DNA of 11,492 bases from JASEHD01 sp964471945. Its GTDB lineage: Bacteria > Bacteroidota > Ignavibacteria > UBA10030 > SZUA-254. Positions 1 to 7,166 of this stretch are shown here, in pieces. Location: positions 1-11,492 of the forward strand of contig CAYYIJ010000072.1 in NCBI GenBank assembly GCA_964471945.1. The letters are read 5' to 3'. A model generated the notes under the pieces. The model searched no databases, was not told where the DNA came from, and was given only the letters and a program-made list of their open reading frames with translations. The translations under genes and the position numbers were made by a program. Position 1 is the stretch's first letter; every line of letters starts with the position of its first letter.

Positions 1-2
1 CC

Positions 3-278
3 GTTAACCTTTCAACGCGGACGCGCCCTAGAAGTTCACTCGCACCTCAATTCATTAAGGATTGGTTAAGCTGGGGTGCAGGTCCGCGTGCTTCTCAATA
101 TTTGATACTTGGAGCTAAAACACGGGCAATTCTTGACGGAAGGCATTCTCCTGATATTGAAGATGTCCGAAAAATTGTCGAACCTGTTCTTCGCCATCGC
201 ATAGTACCCAATTTCAATGCAGAAGCCGATGGTGTTAATGCGATTCAGATTATCGAGAAGCTTCTCGAAACTGTTTAA
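3..278 (+). CDS. MoxR-family AAA+ ATPase, C-terminal fragment (5' end outside window)
   Basis: Only the last 91 codons are present. The gene runs in from the left edge in the frame starting at base 3 and stops at TAA 276-278. The fragment reads TRPRSS, then WLSWGAGPRASQYLILGAKT, then DIEDVRKIVEPVLRHRI and NFNAEADG. This is the helical lid subdomain typical of MoxR ATPases; the Walker A and B motifs would lie upstream. MoxR proteins are AAA+ chaperone-like ATPases that usually act with VWA-domain proteins on envelope or metalloprotein targets (family knowledge). The VWA gene two places downstream on the same strand fits that pairing. The next gene starts 16 bp after the stop, so co-transcription is likely. 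Family identity is confident; the specific role is unknown. Confidence 0.9.
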   Translation, partial: VNLSTRTRPRSSLAPQFIKDWLSWGAGPRASQYLILGAKTRAILDGRHSPDIEDVRKIVEPVLRHRIVPNFNAEADGVNAIQIIEKLLETV

Positions 279-294
279 TGTTTCTAACATTAGT

Positions 295-2343
295 ATGATC
301 CGGCTTACGGTTCGATATGTTTTTCTATTGTCTGTATGTTATTTGCAATCTTATCAACTCTTTGCACAACCAACCAAAAAATATTGGATATATTTTAAAG
401 ATAAAAAAGAATCGTATCAACAAGAATCGAAACACATTCAACCACGTGCATATAACCGCCGAGCAAAAGTTCTTCCTCCGGATAAAATTATGGATGTTGC
501 AGATATGCCTCTTTATGAACCGTATGTTAAGCAGATACAACAAATTGGAGGCATTCTTGCAGTCCAAAGCCGTTGGCTGAATGCAGCAAGCTACTACTTG
601 ACCTTAGACCAAGTTGATGCTGTCTCCCAATTAAATTTTGTCGAAAAAATAAAACCAGTTGTTATTTTTCGAGGTAAAAAATTGGTACCTCAAGGTTTCC
701 CCTATACAGAATATTTTCAAAAGCAAACAGGATTTGATTATGGCTTTTCATCGCAACAGCTTCAAATGATAAAGGTTCCTCCGCTTCATGCCATCGGTGT
801 TACAGGAAAAGGGATTCTCATTGGAATACTCGATTCTGGTTTCAGATGGCGCGAGCATGAAGCATTGCAATCTCGGAATGTCATCGCAGAACACGATTTT
901 ATTTTTAATGATGATATAACATCGAATCAGGAAGGTGATTTGCCTTCGCAGGATAATCATGGAACTTTAACATTTTCTGTTGTCGGTGGATATAAACCTG
1001 GGAAATTTTACGGTCCTGCCTTCGATGCTGATTTCATACTCGGCAAAACCGAGTATATTCCGACTGAAACACAACAAGAAGAAGACAATTGGGTTGCAGG
1101 TATTGAATGGATGGAAGGATTCGGTGTCGATGTCGTCAGCAGCTCGGTGGGTTACAACGATTTCGATCCCCAAGGACCCAGCGATGATGACTATTCATGG
1201 GATAAGCATTCATTTGATGGACAAACGACTGTTTCCGCGAGAGCAGCTGCACATGCTGCTCGACTCGGTATTGTTGTTTGCACATCTATGGGAAATGAAG
1301 GGCAAGGTAATGACACCGTTGGTACTCTTCTTACACCCGCTGATGCCGATAGTATAATTTCTGTTGGTGCGGTAACTTTTTCAGGTTATTCAGCTGCTTT
1401 TAGCTCTTCAGGTCCGACTAATGATGGTCGAATAAAGCCCGATCTGGTTGCTCCGGGATTTGGGGTTTTCTGCGCATTAGTTCCAGGTCCGAATACATAC
1501 GGTAGACAAAACGGTACTTCACTTTCAACACCGCTTACCGCAGGTGCTGCCGCACTGGTGTTATCGGCAAGACCTGAGCTAACGCCTATACAGGTAAGAG
1601 ATGCACTTCGTGTTACCGCAGATTCAATTGATGTTATTCAACACCCTATTCATCCTAATAATTTCGTTGGCTGGGGACTGGTTAATGCCTACGCTGCAGC
1701 GCTGCAATTTGGACCAATATTTAGTAATATTCCAAACATTGTTTTTGAAAATGAAAGAAGTGTTATCTCAACCTGCGTTCTATCTAAATTCGGCATTCAA
1801 TCGGATAGCGTGGTTTTATATTTCGCTGCAGGAAATGATAACATTTTTACTCCGATTCCAATGTTACTAGATTCGTTAATGTTTTTTCCAACTTCTGGTA
1901 AATATTGCGTTACACTGCCGCAACAAGTCTTGGGGACACCGATACGTTTTTATATCGAAGCGTACGACAGCGCAGCAAATTTTTATCGAAATCCCGCACC
2001 GATCACTGGTAATGTCTGGAAATTTTATTATGGGGATACTAATGTAAAACTTCCGACCAATTTACCTGCAATGATCACGCTTCGACAAAATTATCCTAAT
2101 CCATTTAATACATTCACTTGGATCGAATATGATTTACCGAGACGAGAACATGTAACTTTGAAAGTATATAATGTTTTGGGGCAACTTGTAAAAAAATTAG
2201 TCGATGATGTGCAAGAAGCCGGCAATTCGATTTCACGTCCATCAATTTTATTTGATGCAGGCGATTTACCAAGCGGGATTTACTTCTATCGTTTAAGCAC
2301 TGCTTCATCAACCGCAACAAGGAAAATGTTACTCATCCGCTAA
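295..2343 (+). CDS. Secreted subtilisin-like (S8) serine protease with T9SS type A C-terminal sorting domain
   Basis: Predicted 682-residue endopeptidase. I chose the ATG at 295 because it gives a clean Sec signal peptide (Arg-containing start, VFLLSV core, likely cleavage after LFA near residue 24). The upstream in-frame ATG at 217 would overlap the MoxR gene by 62 bp and bury that signal. A short I9-like prodomain (YWIYF start) is followed by the peptidase domain with the full catalytic set: Asp180 in GILDSG, His222 in DNHGT, oxyanion Asn334 in SMGNEG and Ser409 in NGTSLSTP. Roughly residues 475-590 form a beta-rich spacer. The C terminus (about 594-682) has LRQNYPNPFN, VYNVLGQLV and LPSGIYFYRL, the T9SS sorting domain. 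The protein should cross the outer membrane and be released or surface-anchored. It lies 16 bp after moxR and 4 bp before the VWA gene. No clear Shine-Dalgarno sequence is visible. The substrate is unknown. Confidence 0.93.
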   Translation: MIRLTVRYVFLLSVCYLQSYQLFAQPTKKYWIYFKDKKESYQQESKHIQPRAYNRRAKVLPPDKIMDVADMPLYEPYVKQIQQIGGILAVQSRWLNAASYYLTLDQVDAVSQLNFVEKIKPVVIFRGKKLVPQGFPYTEYFQKQTGFDYGFSSQQLQMIKVPPLHAIGVTGKGILIGILDSGFRWREHEALQSRNVIAEHDFIFNDDITSNQEGDLPSQDNHGTLTFSVVGGYKPGKFYGPAFDADFILGKTEYIPTETQQEEDNWVAGIEWMEGFGVDVVSSSVGYNDFDPQGPSDDDYSWDKHSFDGQTTVSARAAAHAARLGIVVCTSMGNEGQGNDTVGTLLTPADADSIISVGAVTFSGYSAAFSSSGPTNDGRIKPDLVAPGFGVFCALVPGPNTYGRQNGTSLSTPLTAGAAALVLSARPELTPIQVRDALRVTADSIDVIQHPIHPNNFVGWGLVNAYAAALQFGPIFSNIPNIVFENERSVISTCVLSKFGIQSDSVVLYFAAGNDNIFTPIPMLLDSLMFFPTSGKYCVTLPQQVLGTPIRFYIEAYDSAANFYRNPAPITGNVWKFYYGDTNVKLPTNLPAMITLRQNYPNPFNTFTWIEYDLPRREHVTLKVYNVLGQLVKKLVDDVQEAGNSISRPSILFDAGDLPSGIYFYRLSTASSTATRKMLLIR

Positions 2344-2347
2344 AACT

Positions 2348-4561
2348 ATGATTCCGTCAGATATCTCCATAACATTTGGCAGCAGTGTTGTTCTTTTCGT
2401 CTTTCTTTTTCTAATTGTAGTATCGATTGCGTTTATCTTTTATCGCTTCACTCTTCCGCCCCTGCCGCTGTCCCAGCGGATTACCTTGTCTATTTTACGA
2501 GCGCTATCGCTGACGTTACTTCTGCTCATTATTTTTGAGCCAATATTGCGGTTTGCCTATAGAGAAGAACAAAAACCAACTATTGCTGTTCTCATTGATA
2601 ATTCGCAGAGCATGACAATCAAAGATAATACCGGTGAAAGAGCATCTGCTGTCCGGAAGTTTTTAAATAAAAAAGAACTTCAACGCTTTCCTTCTAATGT
2701 GGACGTTATATACTTTTCTTTTTCAACAAAATTAATTGACCTCAATAATACTCCATTCGATTCTCTTTCTTTTCGAGGTGAAGCGACGGATCTCTCAAAT
2801 GTTCTTGGGGGATTAAAAGGTCTGCTGCAAAGCAATAACATCCAATCCGTTTCTATGATTACAGATGGTAACTATACTGAAGGTAAGAATCCAATTTATG
2901 GAGCAGAAGCGCTATCTTTGCCTGTTTACACGATCGGTGTGGGTGATACATCTGAGCAAAAAGATATAGTCATCGAAAAAATTGTAACCAACGAGCTTAC
3001 ATTTGCAGAAATGCGTACTCCCGTTGATATTAATATTAAATGTTCCGGTTACAGCAACGAGAATATTGAGGTAATTTTAGCCGAAGGCACTGCAAATCTT
3101 GATCGCAAAATGATTACGATAAAGGAAGGAACACAATCATATCCGGTTCGGCTTTTTATCGAACCGAAAGAGGAAGGCATGAAGAAATATACTGTTACAG
3201 TTTCAAAATTACCGGGCGAGCTTACTGAAAAAAATAACTCACAGTCATTTTTTATAAAGGTACTCAAAAGTAAATTACGTGTTTTAATTCTTGCCGATGC
3301 ACCACAGCCAGATGTTTCGGCAGTGCGTCAGGTTTTATCTGAAGATAAACATTTAACGGTAAAATCTTTGGTACAGAAAAATGCAGGTGAATTTTATGAG
3401 AATCCTCCAAAGGAGTCCATTCGGACATCCCTTTTGGATGAGAACAGCATCCATCGTTCGATGATCGATAGTGCAGATTGTTTAGTGCTCATTGGATTTC
3501 CATCACCCGCATCTAACGGTAAAATAATTCAAGAGGTTCGTGAGATAATTGAGCGGCAAAAAAAGCCCGTCCTTTTTATAAACAGTAAAACTACCGATTA
3601 TGCAAAGTTAGAGATATTTAAAACGGTGCTTCCGTTTAGCTGGTCGGGTATTGAAAAAGGTGAGCTGTATGTAGCACCATCTATCGCTGAACGACAAAAA
3701 ATACATCCGCTGGTAACACTTGGTGGAGAGATGACTGTGGATGGATGGTATCAGTTGCCGCCGATATATAAAGCACAAACTACTTATCGAGCGAAACCTG
3801 AGACAGATGTACTCGCATATGCGAAGCTTCAAAATATTCTTCTCAATGAGCCGCTCGTGATACTTCGCAATATTAATCGGCAAAAATCGTTTGCAATTAC
3901 AGGATATGGAATCTGGCGATGGCGGCTTCTCGCACAAGGAAATTCGCAAACCGATAAATTTCTCTCTCTCTTACTCACTAATGCTGTTCGGTGGCTCACA
4001 ACTAAGGAAGAGGATAAAAATGTTCGGATTGGACCAGTAAAGGAAGTTTTCACAACGACAGAAACAATTGAATTTACAGGTCAAGTGTACGACGAACAAT
4101 ATAAACCTGTCGATAATGCCGAGGTGATTATTGGTCTTCAACATAATAAAGAAAAAATCCAGCTTGCACTTAATGCGGTTGGTAATGGCAGGTACGAGGG
4201 ATCCATAGATGGCTTGAATGAAGGAGATTACACTTTTACTGCGAGAGCGACAGCTGATGGTCGTTCGTTTGGTGAGGATAAGGGAAGATTTTCTGTCGGA
4301 CAGACGAACGTTGAATTCCTCGAAACTAAAATGAACAAAACACTCCTTGAGCAGATTGCATATCGTACAGGAGGAAGATATTATGACCTCGTTAATGCCG
4401 GTGCGATTGCGAATGATATGGAACAAGATTTAAAATTTTCAACACGCGAAATTATCCACACGAACGAGATAGAGCTTTGGAACTGGAAATACTTAGCTGC
4501 ACTCGTAATTATTCTTCTCGCCGTTGAGTGGTTCATCAGGAAGAGAAGTGGGATGTTGTGA
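2348..4561 (+). CDS. Membrane-anchored VWA-domain protein with glutamine-amidotransferase-like middle region (MoxR-cluster type)
   Basis: 737 residues. Two transmembrane helices near the N terminus (about 11-32 and 44-66) precede a VWA domain with a metal-ion-dependent adhesion site: D84-N-S86-Q-S88, Thr147 in GEATDLS, and Asp173 in MITDG. Residues about 205-305 look like a beta-sandwich. From about 309 (KLRVLILADAPQPDVSAV) to 425 the sequence resembles the class I amidotransferase-like fold found in large VWA proteins of MoxR clusters. The motif SFAITGYGIWRWRL (514-527) is typical of this group. A second beta-rich region (about 565-650) follows, then a final helix at 714-731 with a basic tail (RKRSG). 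The domain order puts the VWA and most of the protein in the periplasm, between membrane anchors. It starts 4 bp after the protease stop, so it is probably translated from the same mRNA. I see no complete amidotransferase catalytic triad, so the middle region is more likely structural than enzymatic. The function is inferred from family only. Confidence 0.85.
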   Translation: MIPSDISITFGSSVVLFVFLFLIVVSIAFIFYRFTLPPLPLSQRITLSILRALSLTLLLLIIFEPILRFAYREEQKPTIAVLIDNSQSMTIKDNTGERASAVRKFLNKKELQRFPSNVDVIYFSFSTKLIDLNNTPFDSLSFRGEATDLSNVLGGLKGLLQSNNIQSVSMITDGNYTEGKNPIYGAEALSLPVYTIGVGDTSEQKDIVIEKIVTNELTFAEMRTPVDINIKCSGYSNENIEVILAEGTANLDRKMITIKEGTQSYPVRLFIEPKEEGMKKYTVTVSKLPGELTEKNNSQSFFIKVLKSKLRVLILADAPQPDVSAVRQVLSEDKHLTVKSLVQKNAGEFYENPPKESIRTSLLDENSIHRSMIDSADCLVLIGFPSPASNGKIIQEVREIIERQKKPVLFINSKTTDYAKLEIFKTVLPFSWSGIEKGELYVAPSIAERQKIHPLVTLGGEMTVDGWYQLPPIYKAQTTYRAKPETDVLAYAKLQNILLNEPLVILRNINRQKSFAITGYGIWRWRLLAQGNSQTDKFLSLLLTNAVRWLTTKEEDKNVRIGPVKEVFTTTETIEFTGQVYDEQYKPVDNAEVIIGLQHNKEKIQLALNAVGNGRYEGSIDGLNEGDYTFTARATADGRSFGEDKGRFSVGQTNVEFLETKMNKTLLEQIAYRTGGRYYDLVNAGAIANDMEQDLKFSTREIIHTNEIELWNWKYLAALVIILLAVEWFIRKRSGML

Positions 4562-4852
4562 GATTGTGATGTTAGAACTTTCGAGAGTGTACGAAATCTT
4601 CATATAACTTGGCAGCCGCAAATTTTATCCCTGATCATGCATTTATATGCTTGCCGGCAATTCCAAATTTGACCAAGATGTCTAGGTTTACTCGCCGACT
4701 CCCTTTTTGTTCCCTATAACACTCGCTAACTGTCAAGCGTTACATTCGTCGCTAAATAGAATCCCAATGCAAGTTAAATTTCCGAAAAAATCTACTGATA
4801 TTGTTTGTATTTTATAGAACGGTTGATCACCACTCCACTATTGCTTCAGGTT
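4562..4852. other. Convergent intergenic region, no gene recognised
   Basis: This 291 bp stretch separates two converging genes. I find no long reading frame, tRNA-like clover or clear intrinsic terminator (no strong stem followed by a T run in either direction). It contains only short palindromes, such as TTGCCGGCAA at 4651-4660 and GCAT-TTAT-ATGC at 4639-4650, and a weak 4-bp stem around 4724-4739. It may hold transcription ends for both units, but nothing in the sequence proves this. Confidence 0.5.
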
Positions 4853-5746
4853 TCAATCCCTGTTTATATTCACGCTTCCTAATCCCGCTTCGATGTGCAT
4901 ATTGATTCTGCCTTTTGCTTGATGATAATTGGAGCTATAATAGTTATCTTCTTCCTTTTCTTTGATATCCTTTGGGAAATCAATCGATGCCATGAAGCTC
5001 TTTTCATAGGATATTTTTACGCCGACATCATCAGGTACTGAGATTGTTATTGACCCCAATCCAACTTCGATATTTACTTCAACTTCCTTTACAAGATCTC
5101 CACTGAAATCCAGAAAATAACTCCCAACACCGCCCTCAAATTTCATGTGCCGGAAATTAGAATTGCCTAGACCATACGCTTTGAACTTGCTTAAACCTGA
5201 TTCGATAGTGAGATTTTCGATAAGGGTTTTATTTGGCTCATCAAACCTTAGGATCACCGAGCTTGCACCTGTTGAAAGATTCAAATCTTTTACGATCAAA
5301 CCTGTCATATCCAAATTTCCCCTTCCCATGCCAAGTTCGATATCGAAGGAGATGGGGATTACATCGGTAAATTCCATATTCCAATCGTTATCTTTTAGTT
5401 CACTTAAATGGAATGAATATTCCTTTTTCTTCGATTTTTTCTTAATGGTTTCCGTTGTATTGATATTAAGATAGCCAGTTTTATCCCTTATTATATAATC
5501 GAAGTATCGGTCGAGATCGTTTTTTAATTCAGCATTGACTGTGGTTTGCAGAATCGTTGCCGGAGTACCGCGTTCAATGCGTATATTTCCGAAGCCGGCT
5601 TGGATATTTACTTTGAGTTCTTGTTCATTTGTCGATTTAATCTCTTTTCGAAACTTTTCTGATTTCTTAAAAACAAATCCAAGGGTTAAAAGAATAATTG
5701 AAATAAAAATTATCAACGGAATATATGACATTTTATTATGATTCAT
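4853..5746 (-). CDS. Single-pass membrane protein with glycine-rich beta-strand repeats (toast-rack/DUF4097/LiaF-like)
   Basis: 297 residues from the ATG at 5746; a TTG at 5755 is the only earlier in-frame alternative. One hydrophobic helix (YIPLIIF to LLTLGFVF, about residues 8-26) is followed by a strongly basic stretch (KKSEKFRKEIK). The rest is beta-rich with a recurring small-residue turn: AGFGN 50-54, GMGRGN 139-144, TGASS 159-163, SGLSK 183-187, GGVGS 205-209, VGLGS 228-232 and AGLGS 287-291. The middle copies come every 20-24 residues. This pattern is typical of putative-adhesin/toast-rack families related to the C-terminal domain of LiaF. No signal-peptidase site is visible. The basic flank after the helix makes topology ambiguous: by the positive-inside rule the repeat domain could be cytoplasmic. 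The gene starts 35 bp after the sigma factor stop on the same strand, so it is probably co-transcribed. It does not look like a classical anti-sigma factor. Its function is unknown; a sensing or modulating role is inference. Confidence 0.75.
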   Translation of the reverse strand: MNHNKMSYIPLIIFISIILLTLGFVFKKSEKFRKEIKSTNEQELKVNIQAGFGNIRIERGTPATILQTTVNAELKNDLDRYFDYIIRDKTGYLNINTTETIKKKSKKKEYSFHLSELKDNDWNMEFTDVIPISFDIELGMGRGNLDMTGLIVKDLNLSTGASSVILRFDEPNKTLIENLTIESGLSKFKAYGLGNSNFRHMKFEGGVGSYFLDFSGDLVKEVEVNIEVGLGSITISVPDDVGVKISYEKSFMASIDFPKDIKEKEEDNYYSSNYHQAKGRINMHIEAGLGSVNINRD

Positions 5747-5781
5747 ACTAACCAAGGATACGATATCAAAAAATAATTGTT

Positions 5782-6447
5782 TCAGTAATGGGAAATTTTA
5801 TCACGCAAGTATTTATTTAACAATTCGCGGGCGCGGAAAATATGTGCTTTCACTGTACCAATGGGTAATTTTAATATTTTGGCTATCTCGCTGTAGCCTC
5901 GTTCTTCGATATGACGTAAAACAATGGTCCGTTTATATTTTTCTGGTAGCTGGTTAATTGCCTCTTGAAGAATTAATGATCGCTCCCTTATGATTATGTG
6001 TTTGTCGGGTTCGTATGTGGAATCGGGTATCTCGAATGTTGACTCACTTTCTTCCATTATGATCGGTTTATTGATAGAAAAAGTGCTTAATTTTTTTTTT
6101 CGCAGTAGATCAATGCTTGTGTTTGTGGCAATTTTATAGAGCCACGTAGAAAAAGCGTATTCTTCGTTGAAACTCTTGAGAGATGCAAACGCCTTGATAA
6201 ATACTTCTTGTGTTAGGTCTTCTACTTGTGCTCTTTGGTAGGTGATACGGTAAATTAGATTACCAATCTGATCGTGGTACTTCTTCATCAACCGCTCGAA
6301 TGCAGTTTGATTCCCTCGCAGCGCTTTATGAATCAGATCAGTATCTTCTTTTCTCGAATCAAGTTTTGCGGGGGATACAAGGGTTGGGCGAGGAGGATGT
6401 GCCGATTTTTGTTTCTTCTTTCGTGGTTTTATTCGTTCCTTTTTCAT
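5782..6447 (-). CDS. ECF-type (sigma-70 family) RNA polymerase sigma factor, RpoE-like
   Basis: 221 residues from ATG 6447. It directs RNA polymerase to a small set of promoters, typically for envelope stress or surface functions. Region 2 spans about 37-117, including the VEDLTQEVFIKAF segment and FSTWLYKIATNTSIDLLR (promoter melting and -10 recognition). A variable linker follows at about 118-154, then region 4 at about 155-213 with QLPEKYKRTIVLRHIEERGYSEIA and the helix-turn-helix LPIGTVKAHIFRAREL. The first 34 residues form an unusual basic extension (KKERIKPRKKKQK, then Pro-rich) before the usual ECF start; its role is unclear. The linker contains a run of ten adenines in the coding strand, described separately. 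The following gene on the same strand encodes the beta-repeat membrane protein, not a recognisable zinc-type anti-sigma factor. Family assignment is firm; regulon and signal are unknown. Confidence 0.93.
   Translation of the reverse strand: MKKERIKPRKKKQKSAHPPRPTLVSPAKLDSRKEDTDLIHKALRGNQTAFERLMKKYHDQIGNLIYRITYQRAQVEDLTQEVFIKAFASLKSFNEEYAFSTWLYKIATNTSIDLLRKKKLSTFSINKPIIMEESESTFEIPDSTYEPDKHIIIRERSLILQEAINQLPEKYKRTIVLRHIEERGYSEIAKILKLPIGTVKAHIFRARELLNKYLRDKISHY
6091..6100 (-). repeat. Ten-base poly-A tract (coding strand) inside the sigma factor gene
   Basis: Ten consecutive T on the plus strand read as CGA AAA AAA AAA TTA in the sigma factor, coding for Arg116-Lys-Lys-Lys-Leu120. It is the longest homopolymer I noticed in the window. 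Losing one A gives AAT TAA, ending the protein at residue 119. Gaining one A gives a stop after residue 126. Either slip removes region 4. Confidence 0.9.
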
Positions 6448-6550
6448 TCGGTATCGATAACATACTGAAAAACCAAGAGAGAGGCAAGGATTTGAATAAA
6501 AACAAATATTTAATTAAATTACACACACAAATACAATATACCTATCAAAA
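6448..6550. promoter_or_regulatory. Divergent promoter region between the sigma factor and tmk
   Basis: This 103 bp gap separates two diverging genes, so both promoters should lie here or just inside the genes. It is AT-rich, with a near-palindrome around TTTAATTAAA (6509-6518). On the plus strand, TTGAAT (6492-6497) and TAAATT (6515-6520) are 17 bp apart, each 4 of 6 against the sigma-70 consensus, about 30 bp before tmk. On the minus strand, AATATTTG (6503-6510) differs by one base from the Bacteroidetes -7 box TAnnTTTG and has a TTTG 17 bp upstream (6528-6531), somewhat closer than usual. Both assignments are weak. No obvious ECF autoregulation pair is visible. Confidence 0.4.
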
Positions 6551-7165
6551 ATGTTAATAACTTTCGAAGGACTTGATTATTGCGGTAAGACCACACAAGC
6601 ACAGCTTCTTGTCGAACGATTAAAACAATCCGATAAAGCCGTGCTGTTTATCCGTGAGCCGGGTGGAACCTCCATTTCAGAAAAAATCCGAGCAATTCTT
6701 CTTGATAAACAACACAACGAACTTACCCAAAAGACAGAATTATTTCTATTTTCTGCTGCTCGGACACAATTGGTGAGTGAAGTTATCCGTCCCGCGCTCA
6801 GAGTGGGAAAAATTGTTATCTGTGACCGTTTTTATGATTCCACTACAGCTTATCAAGGATATGGTCGGACTCTTAAACTTGCTGAAGTATTAGCGGTCAA
6901 TAAGATAGCGATTGAAGGGATAGTTCCCGACCTCACGATTTTTGTTGATATCGATATTGATGAAATATTCAAGCGACAGGAAGCTTCAGGAGTTTCGGTT
7001 GATCGCATGGAGTCCTCGGGACGTGAATTCTTTAGAAAGGTACGTGATGGATACTGGACACTCGCACAAGAAGAATCTACGCGGTTCATTATTGTGAACG
7101 GGAAACGTCCGGTCGATGTTATACATAATGAACTTTGGAGCATTATCGGAAAAAGGATTATCTAA
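6551..7165 (+). CDS. tmk: Thymidylate kinase (dTMP kinase)
   Basis: 204 residues, a normal length for the family. It phosphorylates dTMP to dTDP with ATP in the cytoplasm, an essential step in dTTP synthesis. The P-loop is FEGLDYCGKTTQ (residues 5-16, Lys13), with Tyr-Cys in place of the more common Gly-Ser/Ala. REPGGT (35-40) is the conserved dTMP-site segment. DRFYDSTTAYQGYGR (92-106) is the family's DRY-type signature. The lid near 141-160 contains DRME and basic residues, as in bacterial (type II) enzymes. No Shine-Dalgarno sequence is apparent before the ATG. The downstream S41 protease starts one base after the TAA, so the two are probably one transcript. The pairing looks positional rather than functional. 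Confidence 0.95.
   Translation: MLITFEGLDYCGKTTQAQLLVERLKQSDKAVLFIREPGGTSISEKIRAILLDKQHNELTQKTELFLFSAARTQLVSEVIRPALRVGKIVICDRFYDSTTAYQGYGRTLKLAEVLAVNKIAIEGIVPDLTIFVDIDIDEIFKRQEASGVSVDRMESSGREFFRKVRDGYWTLAQEESTRFIIVNGKRPVDVIHNELWSIIGKRII
7153..7157 (+). promoter_or_regulatory. Shine-Dalgarno sequence for the S41 protease
   Basis: AAGGA lies 9 bases before the ATG at 7167, within the last codons of tmk. It supports the 7167 start over the in-frame ATG at 7116, which would lie 50 bases inside tmk and place extra residues before the membrane helix. It is one of the few good ribosome-binding sites in the window. Confidence 0.5.
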
Positions 7166-7166
7166 T

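Noticed and set aside
217..294. Upstream ATG (217) as the start of the S8 protease
   Set aside because: It would overlap the MoxR gene by 62 bp and put 26 residues before an otherwise well-formed signal peptide. The ATG at 295 places the signal at the N terminus.
980..1357. 125-codon open frame overlapping the S8 protease in another frame
   Set aside because: It overlaps the catalytic domain, which is well conserved in its own frame, and has no recognisable domain.
3971..4426. 151-codon open frame antisense to the VWA gene
   Set aside because: It lies wholly inside a well-supported gene and has no recognisable domain, start signal or hydrophobic pattern typical of a real protein.
4630..4740. 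Intrinsic terminator or mobile-element remnant in the convergent gap
   Set aside because: Only short palindromes are present, with no T run after a stem, no terminal inverted repeats and no transposase fragment.
4700..4760. TTGACA-like -35 box on the minus strand in the convergent intergenic region
   Set aside because: No matching -10 box lies at a proper distance and no gene is positioned to use it.
5747..5755. TTG at 5755 as the start of the beta-repeat membrane protein
   Set aside because: It adds only three residues and has no supporting ribosome-binding site; the ATG at 5746 is preferred.
6300..6557. Plus-strand open frame running through the sigma factor start into the promoter region
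   Set aside because: It is antisense to the sigma factor's N terminus, ends inside the tmk start and has no recognisable features.
7116..7166. Upstream ATG (7116) as the start of the S41 protease
   Set aside because: It lies 50 bases inside tmk and has no ribosome-binding site, whereas 7167 follows AAGGA at a good distance and one base after the tmk stop.
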